DNA of 64,000 nucleotides from Campylobacter concisus (GTDB lineage Bacteria; Campylobacterota; Campylobacteria; Campylobacterales; Campylobacteraceae). Position numbers and translations under genes: made by a program. Shown one piece after another: positions 28,565 through 36,965 of this stretch (within the stretch, counting starts at the first letter, position 1; the number at the start of each line of letters is the position of its first letter). The notes beneath the pieces were generated by a model. That model did not search any database. It saw only the letters and a program-made list of their open reading frames with translations, and was not told the DNA's origin. The DNA is taken from positions 124,001 to 188,000 of the forward strand of contig NZ_PIRZ01000003.1 in the NCBI RefSeq assembly GCF_003048575.1, read 5' to 3'.

Positions 28565-29191
28565 ATGAGTGGCTATATCGCGAAAGCAGGATATAAATTT
28601 ATATTATTTTTTCTAATTTTATTTGTTTTATCTTTGCTATTTGGGATATTGCCACTACTTTTTGCTATTTTACTTTTTTTGGGACTTTATTTTTTTAGAG
28701 ATCCTGAGAGGGAGCCATTTTCTGATGATAAATTGGCTTTACTATCGCCGATTGATGGCAAGATAAAAGAGATCAGTGCTTCAAATTTTGACAATAATGA
28801 AGTAGCTAAGATCGTCATAAAAAAATCTTTTTTTGATGTTGGTACATTAAGGGCTGTAAGTGATGTAAAAGTAGCTGAAATACGCAAAAGACATGGCTTA
28901 TTCTTATGCCAGGCTATGAAAATTTCAGAATTTTTAAATGAAAGAGCTATTATTCGCTTTGAAAAAGAAAATATAAAATTTGTTATGAAAATTATAGCTG
29001 GAGTTTTCAGTCGAAGCTTAGAAATTTCAAATGTTACTAGCCTAAAAGCATCTAGAAAATTTGGTTTTTTAGGAAGTGGTGAGGTGATTTTATACTTACC
29101 AAGAGAGACTAAAATATGTGTAAGCGTTGGAGAAAGCGTAAAGGCTGCTTCACTTTTGGGATATTTTGAAGAGGGAAAAAGAGATGAATAA
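28565..29191 (+). CDS. Phosphatidylserine-decarboxylase-related membrane protein without the catalytic His
   Basis: A protein of 208 residues with two N-terminal hydrophobic helices (about 10-42) and a short-type Psd fold: YFFRDPERE, LSPIDGKI with the conserved Asp, and RKFGFLGSGEVILYLP with a Gly-Ser pair near the self-cleavage site. The conserved DVHVNR segment of Psd is DVGTLR here, so the catalytic His is Gly, and the usual FGSR is LGSGE. It lies between ftsH and pssA, as its counterpart does in C. jejuni. Either it is an inactive relative or the reaction differs. If it is inactive, a true Psd must exist elsewhere. Confidence 0.75.
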   Translation: MSGYIAKAGYKFILFFLILFVLSLLFGILPLLFAILLFLGLYFFRDPEREPFSDDKLALLSPIDGKIKEISASNFDNNEVAKIVIKKSFFDVGTLRAVSDVKVAEIRKRHGLFLCQAMKISEFLNERAIIRFEKENIKFVMKIIAGVFSRSLEISNVTSLKASRKFGFLGSGEVILYLPRETKICVSVGESVKAASLLGYFEEGKRDE

Positions 29192-29915
29192 CATACAAAA
29201 GATGCAACTAATGTATATCTTGCCAAATTTATTTACAGCAGCTAGTGCTTTTTTGGGTGTTATTAGCATTATTTCATCTATTCAAGGTAACTATTTTAAA
29301 GCCATTATTTATATAATCTTATCGCTTATTTTAGATGGACTTGATGGACGTGTGGCTAGACTTACAAAGACAACTAGCAAATTTGGCGTAGAGTTTGATA
29401 GTCTTGCAGATCTTGTTGCTTTTGGTGTAGCGCCAGCGATTTTATTTTATTTGACTATTGGTAAAAATTTTGGCAGATTCGGAGCACTTATAGCTGCTAT
29501 GTTTGTAGTTTTTGGAGCTATTAGGCTTGCTCGTTTTAATGTCACTACTGGCACATATGAGCCAAATGTTTTTATCGGGCTTCCTATTCCATCAGCAGCT
29601 ATTGTGAGCGTACTTTGGGTTGGAATTTATATTGACTATACTTTTTTAGAGGGATTTGAGTGGTGCTTGATGTTACTTGAAGCTACTTTGGCAGCTTTAA
29701 TGGTTAGCAACATCCGCTATCCAAGCTTTAAAAAAATAAATTTAAAACAAACCCATGTGATAAGAATTTTAGTAGCTCTTGTAGTTGCATTTTCGATGCT
29801 TTATCTATATCCATTTGAAAGTGCGACTTTGGTTATGAGCATCTATATGCTTTATGGTATAGTAAGAGCTACTATAATGTTTAGTAAAAATTCCAAAAAA
29901 AAGGAGAGCGAATGA
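29184..29915 (+). CDS. pssA: CDP-diacylglycerol-serine O-phosphatidyltransferase
   Basis: An integral membrane CDP-alcohol phosphatidyltransferase of 243 residues with about 7-8 helices. The signature DGLDGRVARLTKTTSKFGVEFDSLAD holds the metal-binding DxxxAR...GxxxDxxxD pattern. It makes phosphatidylserine from CDP-diacylglycerol and serine at the inner membrane. I chose the ATG at 29184, which overlaps the stop of the decarboxylase-like gene; a TTG at 29166 is also open. The C terminus carries an A8 run (29885-29892) and its stop overlaps the leader-peptide ATG. Confidence 0.92.
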   Translation: MNNIQKMQLMYILPNLFTAASAFLGVISIISSIQGNYFKAIIYIILSLILDGLDGRVARLTKTTSKFGVEFDSLADLVAFGVAPAILFYLTIGKNFGRFGALIAAMFVVFGAIRLARFNVTTGTYEPNVFIGLPIPSAAIVSVLWVGIYIDYTFLEGFEWCLMLLEATLAALMVSNIRYPSFKKINLKQTHVIRILVALVVAFSMLYLYPFESATLVMSIYMLYGIVRATIMFSKNSKKKESE

Positions 29916-29995
29916 GTGAAAATGGCGTCATAAAATCACGTAAATTTTTACCTAAAATCGAAATCAAAAACTCTCTACTGCTGCTACTTAGGTAG
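29912..29995 (+). CDS. leuL: Leucine-rich leader peptide upstream of leuA
   Basis: A 27-codon reading frame starting in the pssA stop codon (ATGA) behind a strong AAGGAG ribosome site at 29901-29906. The peptide starts MSENGVIKSRKF and ends NSLLLLLR: five Leu codons in a row (cta ctg ctg cta ctt, 29975-29989), one Arg codon, then TAG. It stops 64 bases before leuA. A 6-bp inverted repeat, TGCTAC-TTAG-GTAGCA (29983-29998), overlaps the last Leu codons and the stop. This is the design of a leucine attenuator leader, as in E. coli leuL, in which ribosomes stall when Leu-tRNA is scarce. I see no clear U-tract terminator after it, so the mode of control is open. Confidence 0.72.
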   Translation: MSENGVIKSRKFLPKIEIKNSLLLLLR

Positions 29996-29998
29996 CAA
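29983..29998 (+). promoter_or_regulatory. Hairpin overlapping the leader Leu codons
   Basis: A perfect 6-bp stem TGCTAC / GTAGCA with the loop TTAG. The left arm covers Leu codons 3-5 of the leader run and the right arm holds its stop codon. A ribosome translating or stalled on the Leu run would prevent it from forming, so it is a candidate switch element for leuA expression. Confidence 0.45.
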
Positions 29999-30059
29999 AT
30001 TTCTCTTTACTTAACTCATCAAATTTAAAATTTAAATAAAAAAATAAAAAAGGACAAAA

Positions 30060-31574
30060 ATGGATAAGAATAAAATTATAATCTTTGATACAACTTTAAG
30101 AGATGGCGAGCAAAGCCCTGGTGCATCGATGAATACAGCCGAAAAACTACAGATCGCACTTCAGCTTGAAAGGCTTGGTGTGGATGTTATGGAGGCTGGA
30201 TTTGCAGCAGCAAGCCCAGGGGACTTTGATGCGGTAAATCAAATAGCAAAGCAAGCCTCAAATATCACGGTTTGCTCTCTTGCACGTGCAGTTGAACGTG
30301 ATATCAAGGCAGCTGGCGAGGCATTGGCTCCGGCTAAAAATAAGAGAATTCATACATTTATAGCGACAAGCCCAATTCATATGGAGTACAAGTTAAAAAT
30401 GAGTCCAGATGAAGTAATAAAACGTGCAGTCGAGTCTATAAAATACGCAAAAACCTTTTGCGATGATGTGGAGTTTAGCTGCGAGGACGCTTGTAGAAGT
30501 GAAATGAGCTTTTTAAAAGAAATTTGTGATGCTGCTATAAATGCGGGTGCAAAAACTTTAAATATCCCTGATACAGTTGGTTATTTATATCCTGAAGAGA
30601 TAACTGCTCGCATTAGTGAAATAGTAAAATTTGTAGGCGATAGAGCGATAATATCTGTGCATAATCACAATGACTTAGGTATGGCTACGGCAAATTCACT
30701 AGCAGCCATAAAAGCTGGTGCAAGGCAGGTTGAAGGTACGATAAATGGCATAGGTGAGCGTGCTGGAAATGCTGCGCTTGAAGAGATAGTGATGGCTATC
30801 AAAACCCGCCAAGACGTCTTTGCTCCACTTTATACGGACATCATCTCAAAAGAAATTTATCCAACTTCAAGACTGATCGCTAGTATTATAGGCATTGAGC
30901 CTCAACCAAACAAAGCTATCGTTGGTAAAAACGCATTTGCTCATGAGAGTGGCATACATCAAGACGGCGTGCTAAAACATAAAGAGACCTATGAGATAAT
31001 TAGCGCTGAGAGTATAGGCCTTGAGAAAAATTCTCTTGTTTTAGGTAAGCATAGTGGTCGCCACGCGTTTAAAGATAAGCTTGCTAGCCTTGGATTTGAC
31101 CTTGATAGCGATGCTCTTAATAAGGCATTTGAAAAATTTAAAGAGCTAGCTGATAAGAAAAAAGAGATATTTGATGATGATATTAGAGCTCTTGTGGCTG
31201 AAGAGATTACAAAAATTCCACAAGCTTATGAGATCACGGCTCTTCTTCAAAGTAGCGGCGGAAGCCTTGCGAGTGCTTCAATTAGTATAAAACACAATGA
31301 TGAGATCATCAGTGACTCAGCTCTAGGAAATGGTACTGCTGATGCGATATTTAAGGTAGTTGATCGTATTAGTGGTATTAGTGGCACGCTAAAAGACTAT
31401 AAAGTGGCATCCGTTTCTCAAGGTAAAGACGCACTTGCAAAGGTTGATGTAAAGGTCGAGTTTGAGGGCAAAACGGCTGTAATAGGCCATGGACTTGACA
31501 TAGATACTATGATGGCAAGTGCAAAAGCCTATGTTGGCGCACTAAATAGCTACCTTCGCATACATAAAAACTAA
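30060..31574 (+). CDS. leuA: 2-isopropylmalate synthase
   Basis: A LeuA of 504 residues. The HMGL-like TIM barrel opens with [16 protein letters not shown] (metal Asp and catalytic Arg), [17 protein letters not shown] holds the metal His pair, and [16 protein letters not shown] follows. The C-terminal regulatory domain (from about residue 390) binds leucine for feedback inhibition. It condenses acetyl-CoA and 2-oxoisovalerate in leucine synthesis. leuB, leuC and leuD are not adjacent. The leader peptide upstream suggests control by leucine supply. Confidence 0.95.
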   Translation: MDKNKIIIFDTTLRDGEQSPGASMNTAEKLQIALQLERLGVDVMEAGFAAASPGDFDAVNQIAKQASNITVCSLARAVERDIKAAGEALAPAKNKRIHTFIATSPIHMEYKLKMSPDEVIKRAVESIKYAKTFCDDVEFSCEDACRSEMSFLKEICDAAINAGAKTLNIPDTVGYLYPEEITARISEIVKFVGDRAIISVHNHNDLGMATANSLAAIKAGARQVEGTINGIGERAGNAALEEIVMAIKTRQDVFAPLYTDIISKEIYPTSRLIASIIGIEPQPNKAIVGKNAFAHESGIHQDGVLKHKETYEIISAESIGLEKNSLVLGKHSGRHAFKDKLASLGFDLDSDALNKAFEKFKELADKKKEIFDDDIRALVAEEITKIPQAYEITALLQSSGGSLASASISIKHNDEIISDSALGNGTADAIFKVVDRISGISGTLKDYKVASVSQGKDALAKVDVKVEFEGKTAVIGHGLDIDTMMASAKAYVGALNSYLRIHKN

Positions 31575-31584
31575 AATTTTAGCT

Positions 31585-31603
31585 GGCTGTTAAATTTACA
31601 GCT
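31585..31603 (+). terminator. Weak hairpin after leuA
   Basis: GGCTGT, a 7-base loop and ACAGCT form a 6-bp stem (one G-T pair) 11 bases after the leuA stop. Only a short TTT follows, so termination here would be inefficient. Confidence 0.3.
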
Positions 31604-31816
31604 GGCTACTTTAAATTTAATCCAAAAAATATATAAATTTTTAAAATTCAAAGCCTTTATTTAAAAAATAGAATTTTTACTATCTTTGCAAATTTTAAAA
31701 TCTTACTCACTCGCCTTAGTAACTTACTAATTTTAGGGCTCATAAACATTCACCACTAAATTTAGAAGCGTGATATACTCGCTCGTAAATTTTTAAAATT
31801 TGATAAGGTTTAGACC

Positions 31817-31844
31817 GCATGCAGTGTAAAGCACTAGTGTATGC
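31817..31844. repeat. Small imperfect inverted repeat
   Basis: GCAT ... ATGC outer arms enclose AGTG-taaag-CACT inner arms, giving a two-part hairpin with an internal loop. It lies 44 bases before the larger fold and may belong to the same element. Confidence 0.4.
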
Positions 31845-31878
31845 CTCTTGAATGTGCGAGGGATTTGGGGGATTTCTT

Positions 31879-31966
31879 AAAAAAAGGAGGGGGACAAGGG
31901 GATGGACTTCGCGTCTACCACGCAGTTGCGAGCCTGAGAAGTAAAATTAAGTCCCCTTGCCTCTCT
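31879..31966 (-). terminator. Large folded element, probable terminator of surE-tcdA
   Basis: CAAGGGGA at 31895-31902 pairs with TCCCCTTG at 31952-31959. After one mismatch six more pairs (two G-T) extend the stem to 31888 and 31966. Within the loop ACTTC (31906-31910) pairs with GAAGT (31938-31942) and GCGT with ACGC. Read on the minus strand the stem is followed by seven T (plus-strand A7 at 31879-31885), as in an intrinsic terminator for transcripts arriving from tcdA. The folded loop of about 50 bases is unusual for a plain terminator; it could be a small RNA or a repeat. Confidence 0.55.
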
Positions 31967-32109
31967 TTCGAATAAAAAATTGCAAATTTAATCAAGCCAT
32001 TTTGTAAATTTTAAAATATTACACTCGCCATAGCAGACTACTAAATTTATAGCCACAAAATACCAGCTTTAATTTAAAATTTTGCTCAGAGAACAAATTT
32101 TTTGACTTA

Positions 32110-32757
32110 CTACCCAACTATCTTTTTAACAGCTAGTGAGGCTAAATTTAGCCCAAAGCAAGCAGTCACACCCATGAAGCTGCCAAGTAGTTTGCAAAGT
32201 GGCTCTTCTGTTGAAAAGACCACATCAAATTTACCGCTAAAGCCTGATTTTTTGAGTTCATATCTATATTTTCTAGCTAGTGGATCGACCGAGGTTTTCC
32301 ACACGCTAGCCACCTTTATCTTGGTTGGATCGATCCTTTTTGCACCACCCATAGAGGCTATAAATTTGCTAGGATCTACCGCATTTGCAAGGGCGATCTT
32401 AGCAGTGATATCATCGATCGCATCGATCACCACGTCAAATTTACTAAAGTCAAATCCAGCAATAAACTCAGGCGTAATCAGCGTCTGAATAGGCGTGATA
32501 CAAGGATAAATTTTGGCAAACTCATCTACCTTTATGCCACCAATGTTTTCGCTGTAAATTTGGCGATTTTGATTTGTTATATCAAAGGTGTCTTTATCGA
32601 TCAGCGTGATGCTCCCAACCCCGCTTCTAGCAAGCGCATCTACGCACATTCCACCCACACCACCAGCTCCACAAACTAGCACTTTTGCGCTTTGAAGCTT
32701 GCTAAAACCATCCTCGCCAAAGAGCCATCTTGTCCTCGTAAATCTATCATTTTGCAT
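32110..32757 (-). CDS. tcdA: tRNA threonylcarbamoyladenosine dehydratase (TcdA, ThiF/MoeB/E1 family)
   Basis: An E1-like adenylating enzyme of 215 residues: RTRWLFGEDG at the start, VLVCGAGGVGGMCVDALARSG for ATP, and DxxDITNQNRQI with the catalytic Arg; VVIDAIDDITAK follows. The N-terminal RFxRTRWLFGEDG pattern is typical of TcdA, which closes t6A37 of tRNA to the cyclic form. The ATG at 32757 lies inside the end of surE (11-base overlap); a TTG one codon earlier is open. It is shorter than E. coli TcdA, as is usual in this phylum. Confidence 0.85.
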   Translation of the reverse strand: MQNDRFTRTRWLFGEDGFSKLQSAKVLVCGAGGVGGMCVDALARSGVGSITLIDKDTFDITNQNRQIYSENIGGIKVDEFAKIYPCITPIQTLITPEFIAGFDFSKFDVVIDAIDDITAKIALANAVDPSKFIASMGGAKRIDPTKIKVASVWKTSVDPLARKYRYELKKSGFSGKFDVVFSTEEPLCKLLGSFMGVTACFGLNLASLAVKKIVG

Positions 32758-33523
32758 CAAATTTCCCTTTTAAGCTCTCCAAACTCTCGTATGAAGTCAT
32801 ATTTAGTTTTATGGGCGTTATCGTGGCAAAGCCCTCATTTACCTTGCTGATGTCACTAGGCTCGCCCTTTTCGTATTCAAGTGCAGCGTTTCCAAGCCAG
32901 TAGTACTCGATACCTCTTGGGTTGCGATTAAGCGTAGCATGTGTGGCGTAGGTGCGTTTGCCAGCTGGGACGACGGTGTAGCCTTTGAAATTTTTGCTTG
33001 TCACGGCTGGGATATTTACATTTAGAAATTCTCTTTGATTTAGCGAAATTTCATCCTCTAGCACCTTTGGTACGATAAATTTCACCACCTCTTTTGCTAG
33101 ATTAAAGCCAAGTTCATTCAGCGAGTTGTTTGCATAAAACTGCGAAAAAGCGATACTTCTAATGCCTTGCAAAACCCCCTCCATCGCCGCTCCACACGTA
33201 CCAGAATAGGTTATATCTTCGCCCAAATTTGCTCCGTGATTTATGCCGCTTATCACTAGATCTGGCTTTTTATTATAAAGTGCGTGAAGTGCGAGATAGA
33301 CGCAGTCACTTGGCGTTGCGTCATCGAGTTTAAAAAAGTTATCATCAAGTTTTATAAATCTAAGTGGCCTTGTGAGCGTCAAAGAGTGAGCGCAGGCTGA
33401 TTTTTCAGAGCTTGGAGCTACGATCGTGACGTTCACGCCGTCTAGCTCACTTAAAGCTTCTTTTAAAGCAAGTAAGCCAGTCGCCTCAAATCCATCGTCA
33501 TTTGTTATCAAAATTTCTTTCAA
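32747..33523 (-). CDS. surE: 5'-nucleotidase SurE
   Basis: A SurE phosphatase of 258 residues. ILITNDDGFEATG at the start gives the metal-binding Asp pair, APSSEKSACAHSLT and SGINHGANLGEDITYSGTCGAAMEG are the family core. It removes phosphate from nucleoside monophosphates in stress survival. The start is TTG at 33523 behind AAAGGAT; no in-frame ATG fits better. It is divergent from lpxB and overlaps tcdA downstream. Confidence 0.93.
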   Translation of the reverse strand: MKEILITNDDGFEATGLLALKEALSELDGVNVTIVAPSSEKSACAHSLTLTRPLRFIKLDDNFFKLDDATPSDCVYLALHALYNKKPDLVISGINHGANLGEDITYSGTCGAAMEGVLQGIRSIAFSQFYANNSLNELGFNLAKEVVKFIVPKVLEDEISLNQREFLNVNIPAVTSKNFKGYTVVPAGKRTYATHATLNRNPRGIEYYWLGNAALEYEKGEPSDISKVNEGFATITPIKLNMTSYESLESLKGKFDAK

Positions 33524-33545
33524 ATTTTATCCTTTAAAGGGTTGG

Positions 33546-33551
33546 ATTTTA
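33546..33551 (-). promoter_or_regulatory. Putative -10 box for surE
   Basis: On the minus strand TAAAAT in GTGATAAAATCC, 22 bases before the TTG start. It shares the 102-base divergent intergenic region with the lpxB promoter. Confidence 0.4.
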
Positions 33552-33586
33552 TCACAGCTTTCTTAAAATTTTAAAGAATTTTTGCG

Positions 33587-33592
33587 TATAAT
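33587..33592 (+). promoter_or_regulatory. Strong -10 box for lpxB-greA
   Basis: A perfect TATAAT in TTTTTGCGTATAATGCCCCC, 33 bases before the lpxB ATG. It is the best consensus match seen in the window. Confidence 0.6.
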
Positions 33593-33625
33593 GCCCCCAA
33601 AAAAAGACCTGATGAAAGTGTGTAA

Positions 33626-34660
33626 ATGAAAATTTTAGTCTCCGCTCTTGAGCCATCGGCAAATTTGCATTTAAAAGAAATTTTGAAAAATTTCGAGGGC
33701 GAATTTGAGCTTATGGGAATTTTTAGCGAAGAGCTTGGCACGCCATATATGAAAAGTAGCGAATTTTCAGCGATGGGCTTTGTCGAGGTTTTGCCGCTCA
33801 TTTTCAAAGCAAAAAAGGCGATAAAAGTGATGAGCCAGATGGCAAAAGAGGCTGATGCAGTGCTGCTAATAGACAGCCCAGCATTTAATCTGCCACTTGC
33901 AAAGGCGATAAAAAAGGCTGGTGCAAAGACGGCCGTGACATACTATATCTTGCCTCAAGTTTGGGCGTGGAAGCCAAAAAGAGTGAGCGTAGTGGAGAGG
34001 TACTGTGACAACCTGGCTTCGATCCTGCCATTTGATGCGAAATTTTATAGCCGATCGACCTACGTGGGACATCCTTTGATGGATGAGATAAAGCTTAAAA
34101 AAACTAGCCTAAGTAGCAGTGGCAAAGTGGCTTTTTTGCCAGGCTCTAGAAGGTCAGAGATTTCAAGACTTATGCCAGTTTATAGAGAGCTTGCTAAGAA
34201 TATTGAGGCAAAAAGACTGCTTGTCGTGCCACCATTTTTGCTTGATAAAGTGGGTGAAATTTATGGCGATGTAAGCGATTTTGATATCGTCTTAAATACG
34301 CCTGAAGCTTTGTATGAGAGCGATTTTGCCTTTGTTTGCTCAGGCACGGCTACGCTTGAGGCAGCGCTCATTGGCACGCCATTTGTGCTAGCTTACAAGG
34401 CAAAAGCCATAGATATTTTTATAGCTAGAAAATTTGTAAAGATCAAGCACGCTGGACTTGCAAATATAATGTTTGATTTCATGGGCAAAGAGCCGCTTCA
34501 TGAGGAGTTTATCCAAGAGTTTGCAACGGCTGAAAATTTGCTAAGAGCTTATGAGAGCTGCGATAGGCAGAAATTCTTAAAAGGCTGTGATGAACTAAGG
34601 GCTTATTTAGGGCATGGCAGCAGCAAAAACGTAGTAAAAATTTTAAAGAATATGGAGTAA
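33626..34660 (+). CDS. lpxB: Lipid-A-disaccharide synthase
   Basis: A GT19 enzyme of 344 residues. [51 protein letters not shown] and [15 protein letters not shown] are LpxB marks, and [23 protein letters not shown] holds the UDP-sugar site. It joins UDP-diacylglucosamine and lipid X at the membrane to make lipid A disaccharide. An LpxH-like phosphoesterase, which could supply lipid X, lies two genes downstream. Confidence 0.94.
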   Translation: MKILVSALEPSANLHLKEILKNFEGEFELMGIFSEELGTPYMKSSEFSAMGFVEVLPLIFKAKKAIKVMSQMAKEADAVLLIDSPAFNLPLAKAIKKAGAKTAVTYYILPQVWAWKPKRVSVVERYCDNLASILPFDAKFYSRSTYVGHPLMDEIKLKKTSLSSSGKVAFLPGSRRSEISRLMPVYRELAKNIEAKRLLVVPPFLLDKVGEIYGDVSDFDIVLNTPEALYESDFAFVCSGTATLEAALIGTPFVLAYKAKAIDIFIARKFVKIKHAGLANIMFDFMGKEPLHEEFIQEFATAENLLRAYESCDRQKFLKGCDELRAYLGHGSSKNVVKILKNME

Positions 34661-34663
34661 AAA

Positions 34664-35149
34664 ATGAGTGAACCAATGACAATGCACGGATATGAAAAGA
34701 TAGAAGCTGAGCTAAAGGATCTAAGGCTGGTGCAACGCCCTCAAATCGTAACTGAGATAGATATCGCAAGAAGTCACGGTGACCTAAAAGAAAATGCTGA
34801 GTATCATGCAGCAAAAGAGAAGCAAGCCTTTATAGACGCTAGGATAGCAGAGCTAGGCTCGCTTCTTGCAAATGCCGAAGTGATCGATCCAAGTAGCTAT
34901 GAGCACGATAGAGTTAGATTTGGCTCGAGTGTGACGATAATGGACGAAGAGACCGAAATAGAGCATACATATACGATAGTTGGCATTAGTGAAAGCGACA
35001 TCGATAAAGGCTATATCTCGATAAACTCACCTCTTGCAAAGCAGCTTTTGGGTAAGGCTGAGGGCGATGAGGTAGTGCTAAATTTACCAAAAGGTAGAAG
35101 CGACGTTGAGATCGTAAAAATTTGCTATAAGCCTATAAAATTTGACTAA
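34664..35149 (+). CDS. greA: Transcription elongation factor GreA
   Basis: A protein of 161 residues with the N-terminal coiled coil ([12 protein letters not shown]... to about residue 75, including [20 protein letters not shown] with the acidic tip) and a C-terminal globular FKBP-like domain ([24 protein letters not shown]). It rescues backtracked RNA polymerase by stimulating transcript cleavage. It lies 3 bases after lpxB and ends at a clear intrinsic terminator. Confidence 0.96.
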   Translation: MSEPMTMHGYEKIEAELKDLRLVQRPQIVTEIDIARSHGDLKENAEYHAAKEKQAFIDARIAELGSLLANAEVIDPSSYEHDRVRFGSSVTIMDEETEIEHTYTIVGISESDIDKGYISINSPLAKQLLGKAEGDEVVLNLPKGRSDVEIVKICYKPIKFD

Positions 35150-35162
35150 AAAGATGGGACAA

Positions 35163-35198
35163 AGAGCTAGAAACTGCTTTTTGGCTCTGCTATTTTTT
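35163..35198 (+). terminator. Intrinsic terminator after greA
   Basis: AGAGCTAGAAA (35163-35173) pairs with TTTTTGGCTCT (35178-35188) over 11 pairs with two G-T wobbles, with the loop ctgc, and a T6 run follows at 35193-35198. It separates lpxB-greA from the phosphoesterase gene. Confidence 0.75.
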
Positions 35199-35212
35199 AA
35201 TTAAGGCAAAAT

Positions 35213-36004
35213 TTGAGCGAATATCTATATGCCCCCATTATAAAAGAAGGCGCGATCTTTATAGCTGATGCACATGAAAACGTAAACCGAAATGGCTTTT
35301 TAAAATTTTTAAGAGCTGTTGATAGCGGGGAGATCAAAGAGCCGCCACAAATTTTTTTATTAGGCGATATGTTTGACTTTCTAACGGGCGAGGGCGAATA
35401 CACAAGAGAATTTTACGCTGAGCACTTAAGCCTTATAAATAAAATTTCACAAAAGGTAGAAATTTTTTACTTCGAGGGCAACCACGATTTTAGACTTTCA
35501 AATTTATTTAATAAAACAAGAGATTTTTGGGATGGACACGAGGTGCAAAGCTATAAAAATGTCAAAATCTATGACATTTCCGCACAGCCAGCAAATTTTA
35601 AGACGATCAATGAAGAGCACGTCCAGATCGCACATGGCGATATATTTTTACCTTTTGTAGATAAATATGCACTTAGATTTTTGCGTTTAAAATGGTTTTT
35701 AAAATTTATGAATGCTTTGGATAAATTTTTACATTTTAAAATATCAAAAGCGATACTAGCCAAACTTACTAAGAAAAATTTAGACTATAAAATTCCTAAT
35801 TTTAAGGAGCTAATGAGCAAGCATTTGCAAGGATATGAGGCCGGCATTGTGATAGAAGGACACTATCATCAAGGCGAGCAATTTAACATTTATGATAAGT
35901 TTTATATAAATTTACCTTGTTTTGCATGTGAGCAAAGTTATTTTGTTGTAGAATACGCCCAGCAAAAATTAAATTTGCTCAAAATGAGTTTGAAAGGACA
36001 TTGA
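35213..36004 (+). CDS. Calcineurin-like phosphoesterase, LpxH-like
   Basis: A metallophosphoesterase of 263 residues with the five-part metal site: IADAHEN, LLGDMFDFL, EGNHD, a VQIAHGD motif and EGHYHQGEQF. The FDFL after the GD motif is shared with UDP-2,3-diacylglucosamine diphosphatases (LpxH), which cut UDP-diacylglucosamine to lipid X for LpxB; lpxB is close by. It starts with TTG at 35213 six bases behind AAGG. Its stop overlaps the cheV start. I rate the LpxH role as likely but not certain. Confidence 0.75.
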   Translation: MSEYLYAPIIKEGAIFIADAHENVNRNGFLKFLRAVDSGEIKEPPQIFLLGDMFDFLTGEGEYTREFYAEHLSLINKISQKVEIFYFEGNHDFRLSNLFNKTRDFWDGHEVQSYKNVKIYDISAQPANFKTINEEHVQIAHGDIFLPFVDKYALRFLRLKWFLKFMNALDKFLHFKISKAILAKLTKKNLDYKIPNFKELMSKHLQGYEAGIVIEGHYHQGEQFNIYDKFYINLPCFACEQSYFVVEYAQQKLNLLKMSLKGH

Positions 36005-36957
36005 TGTTTGGAGATAACGTACTAAAAACGGACTCAAACGAGATGGAACTTGTTGATTTTCGTATCTTTAAAAAGACCGAAAACAAAGTATATGAAGGAA
36101 TATACGGAGTCAATGTCGCAAAGGTGCGGGAGATCATTAAGATGCCAAATCTTACAGAGCTTCCAGGCGTTCCTGAGTATATCGAGGGAATTTTTGATTT
36201 AAGGGGTGTGGTGATCCCTGTCATAAATTTGGCAAGATGGATGAATATTATCGAGCCAACCGAAGGTGTAGTTATAAAGCCACGTGTTATTATTGCTGAG
36301 TTTAGCGGTATTTTGATCGGTTTTATCGTCCATGAGGCAAAAAGGATCAGGCGTATAAGCTGGAAAGATATCGAGCCTGCAAATTTTGCTTCAGGTTCTG
36401 GCGCTTTAGACAAAGGCAAAATAACAGGCGTAACAAGAATAGAAAATGATGAAGTTTTGCTTATTCTTGATCTTGAAAGCATAGTAGAAGAGCTTGGAAT
36501 TTACTCACCAAAGATCGAATTTGATGTAACAGACGATCAAAAATTAAAAGGTGCTGCTTTGGTTTTGGATGATAGCTCGACTGCTAGAAAACTGGTAAAA
36601 GACGCACTTGAGAAAATGGGACTTAGCGTGGTTGAGGCTAAAAACGGCGTTGAGGGTTTGGAGAGAATGGAAGAACTTTATCAAAGATATGGAGATAACT
36701 TATCAAGAGAGCTTAGAGTTATCTTAAGTGATATCGAAATGCCACAGATGGATGGATACCGCTTTGCTTCAACTCTTAAAAACGATGAAAGATTTAAAGA
36801 AGTGCCAATAGTATTTAACTCCTCATTGAGTAATGATTTTAGTGAAATCAAGAGCAAAGAAGCTGGTGGTGCGGCGTATCTTACAAAATTTGATGCAAGC
36901 ATATTTTATCAAGAAGTGCTAAAGGTTATTGAAGCACATTCTAAATCTGCAAAATGA
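36004..36957 (+). CDS. cheV: Chemotaxis coupling protein CheV
   Basis: A protein of 317 residues with two domains. Residues about 10-170 form a CheW domain (YGVNVAKVREIIKMPNLTELPGVPEYIEGIFDLRGVVIPVINL) and about 180-310 a receiver domain with LVLDDSSTARK and the phosphorylatable Asp243 in ILSDIEMPQMDGYR. It links chemoreceptors to CheA in a phosphorylation-dependent way. The ATG at 36004 shares a base with the preceding stop; a TTG at 36001 is also open. Confidence 0.95.
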   Translation: MFGDNVLKTDSNEMELVDFRIFKKTENKVYEGIYGVNVAKVREIIKMPNLTELPGVPEYIEGIFDLRGVVIPVINLARWMNIIEPTEGVVIKPRVIIAEFSGILIGFIVHEAKRIRRISWKDIEPANFASGSGALDKGKITGVTRIENDEVLLILDLESIVEELGIYSPKIEFDVTDDQKLKGAALVLDDSSTARKLVKDALEKMGLSVVEAKNGVEGLERMEELYQRYGDNLSRELRVILSDIEMPQMDGYRFASTLKNDERFKEVPIVFNSSLSNDFSEIKSKEAGGAAYLTKFDASIFYQEVLKVIEAHSKSAK

Positions 36958-36965
36958 GGTGAAAC

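Larger units (their letters stand above)
31575..32109. other. Intergenic region between convergent leuA and tcdA
   Basis: This is the only gap over 300 bases. I find no convincing protein gene in either strand. It holds a weak hairpin just after leuA (31585-31603), AT-rich DNA, a GATATACT promoter-like box near 31774, a small hairpin at 31817-31844 and a large G/C-rich fold at 31888-31966. The G-rich composition of 31850-31970 contrasts with the AT-rich flanks, so this part may be a repeat or an RNA element. Confidence 0.6.

Noticed and set aside
28687-29226. 179-codon minus-strand frame over the decarboxylase-like gene
   Set aside because: A shadow of the plus-strand frame; it has no start context and no domain.
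29996-30059. Classical intrinsic attenuator terminator between leuL and leuA
   Set aside because: Only short A/T stems are present and the bases after them are A-rich, not T-rich.
31817-31966. tRNA or known small RNA gene in the folded element
   Set aside because: No TTCGANNC loop or CCA-type acceptor arm fits, and I recognise no RNase P, SRP or tmRNA motif.
32102-32488. Open frame of 128 codons on the plus strand across tcdA
   Set aside because: It is antisense to a clear ThiF-family gene, has no family motifs and no ribosome site.
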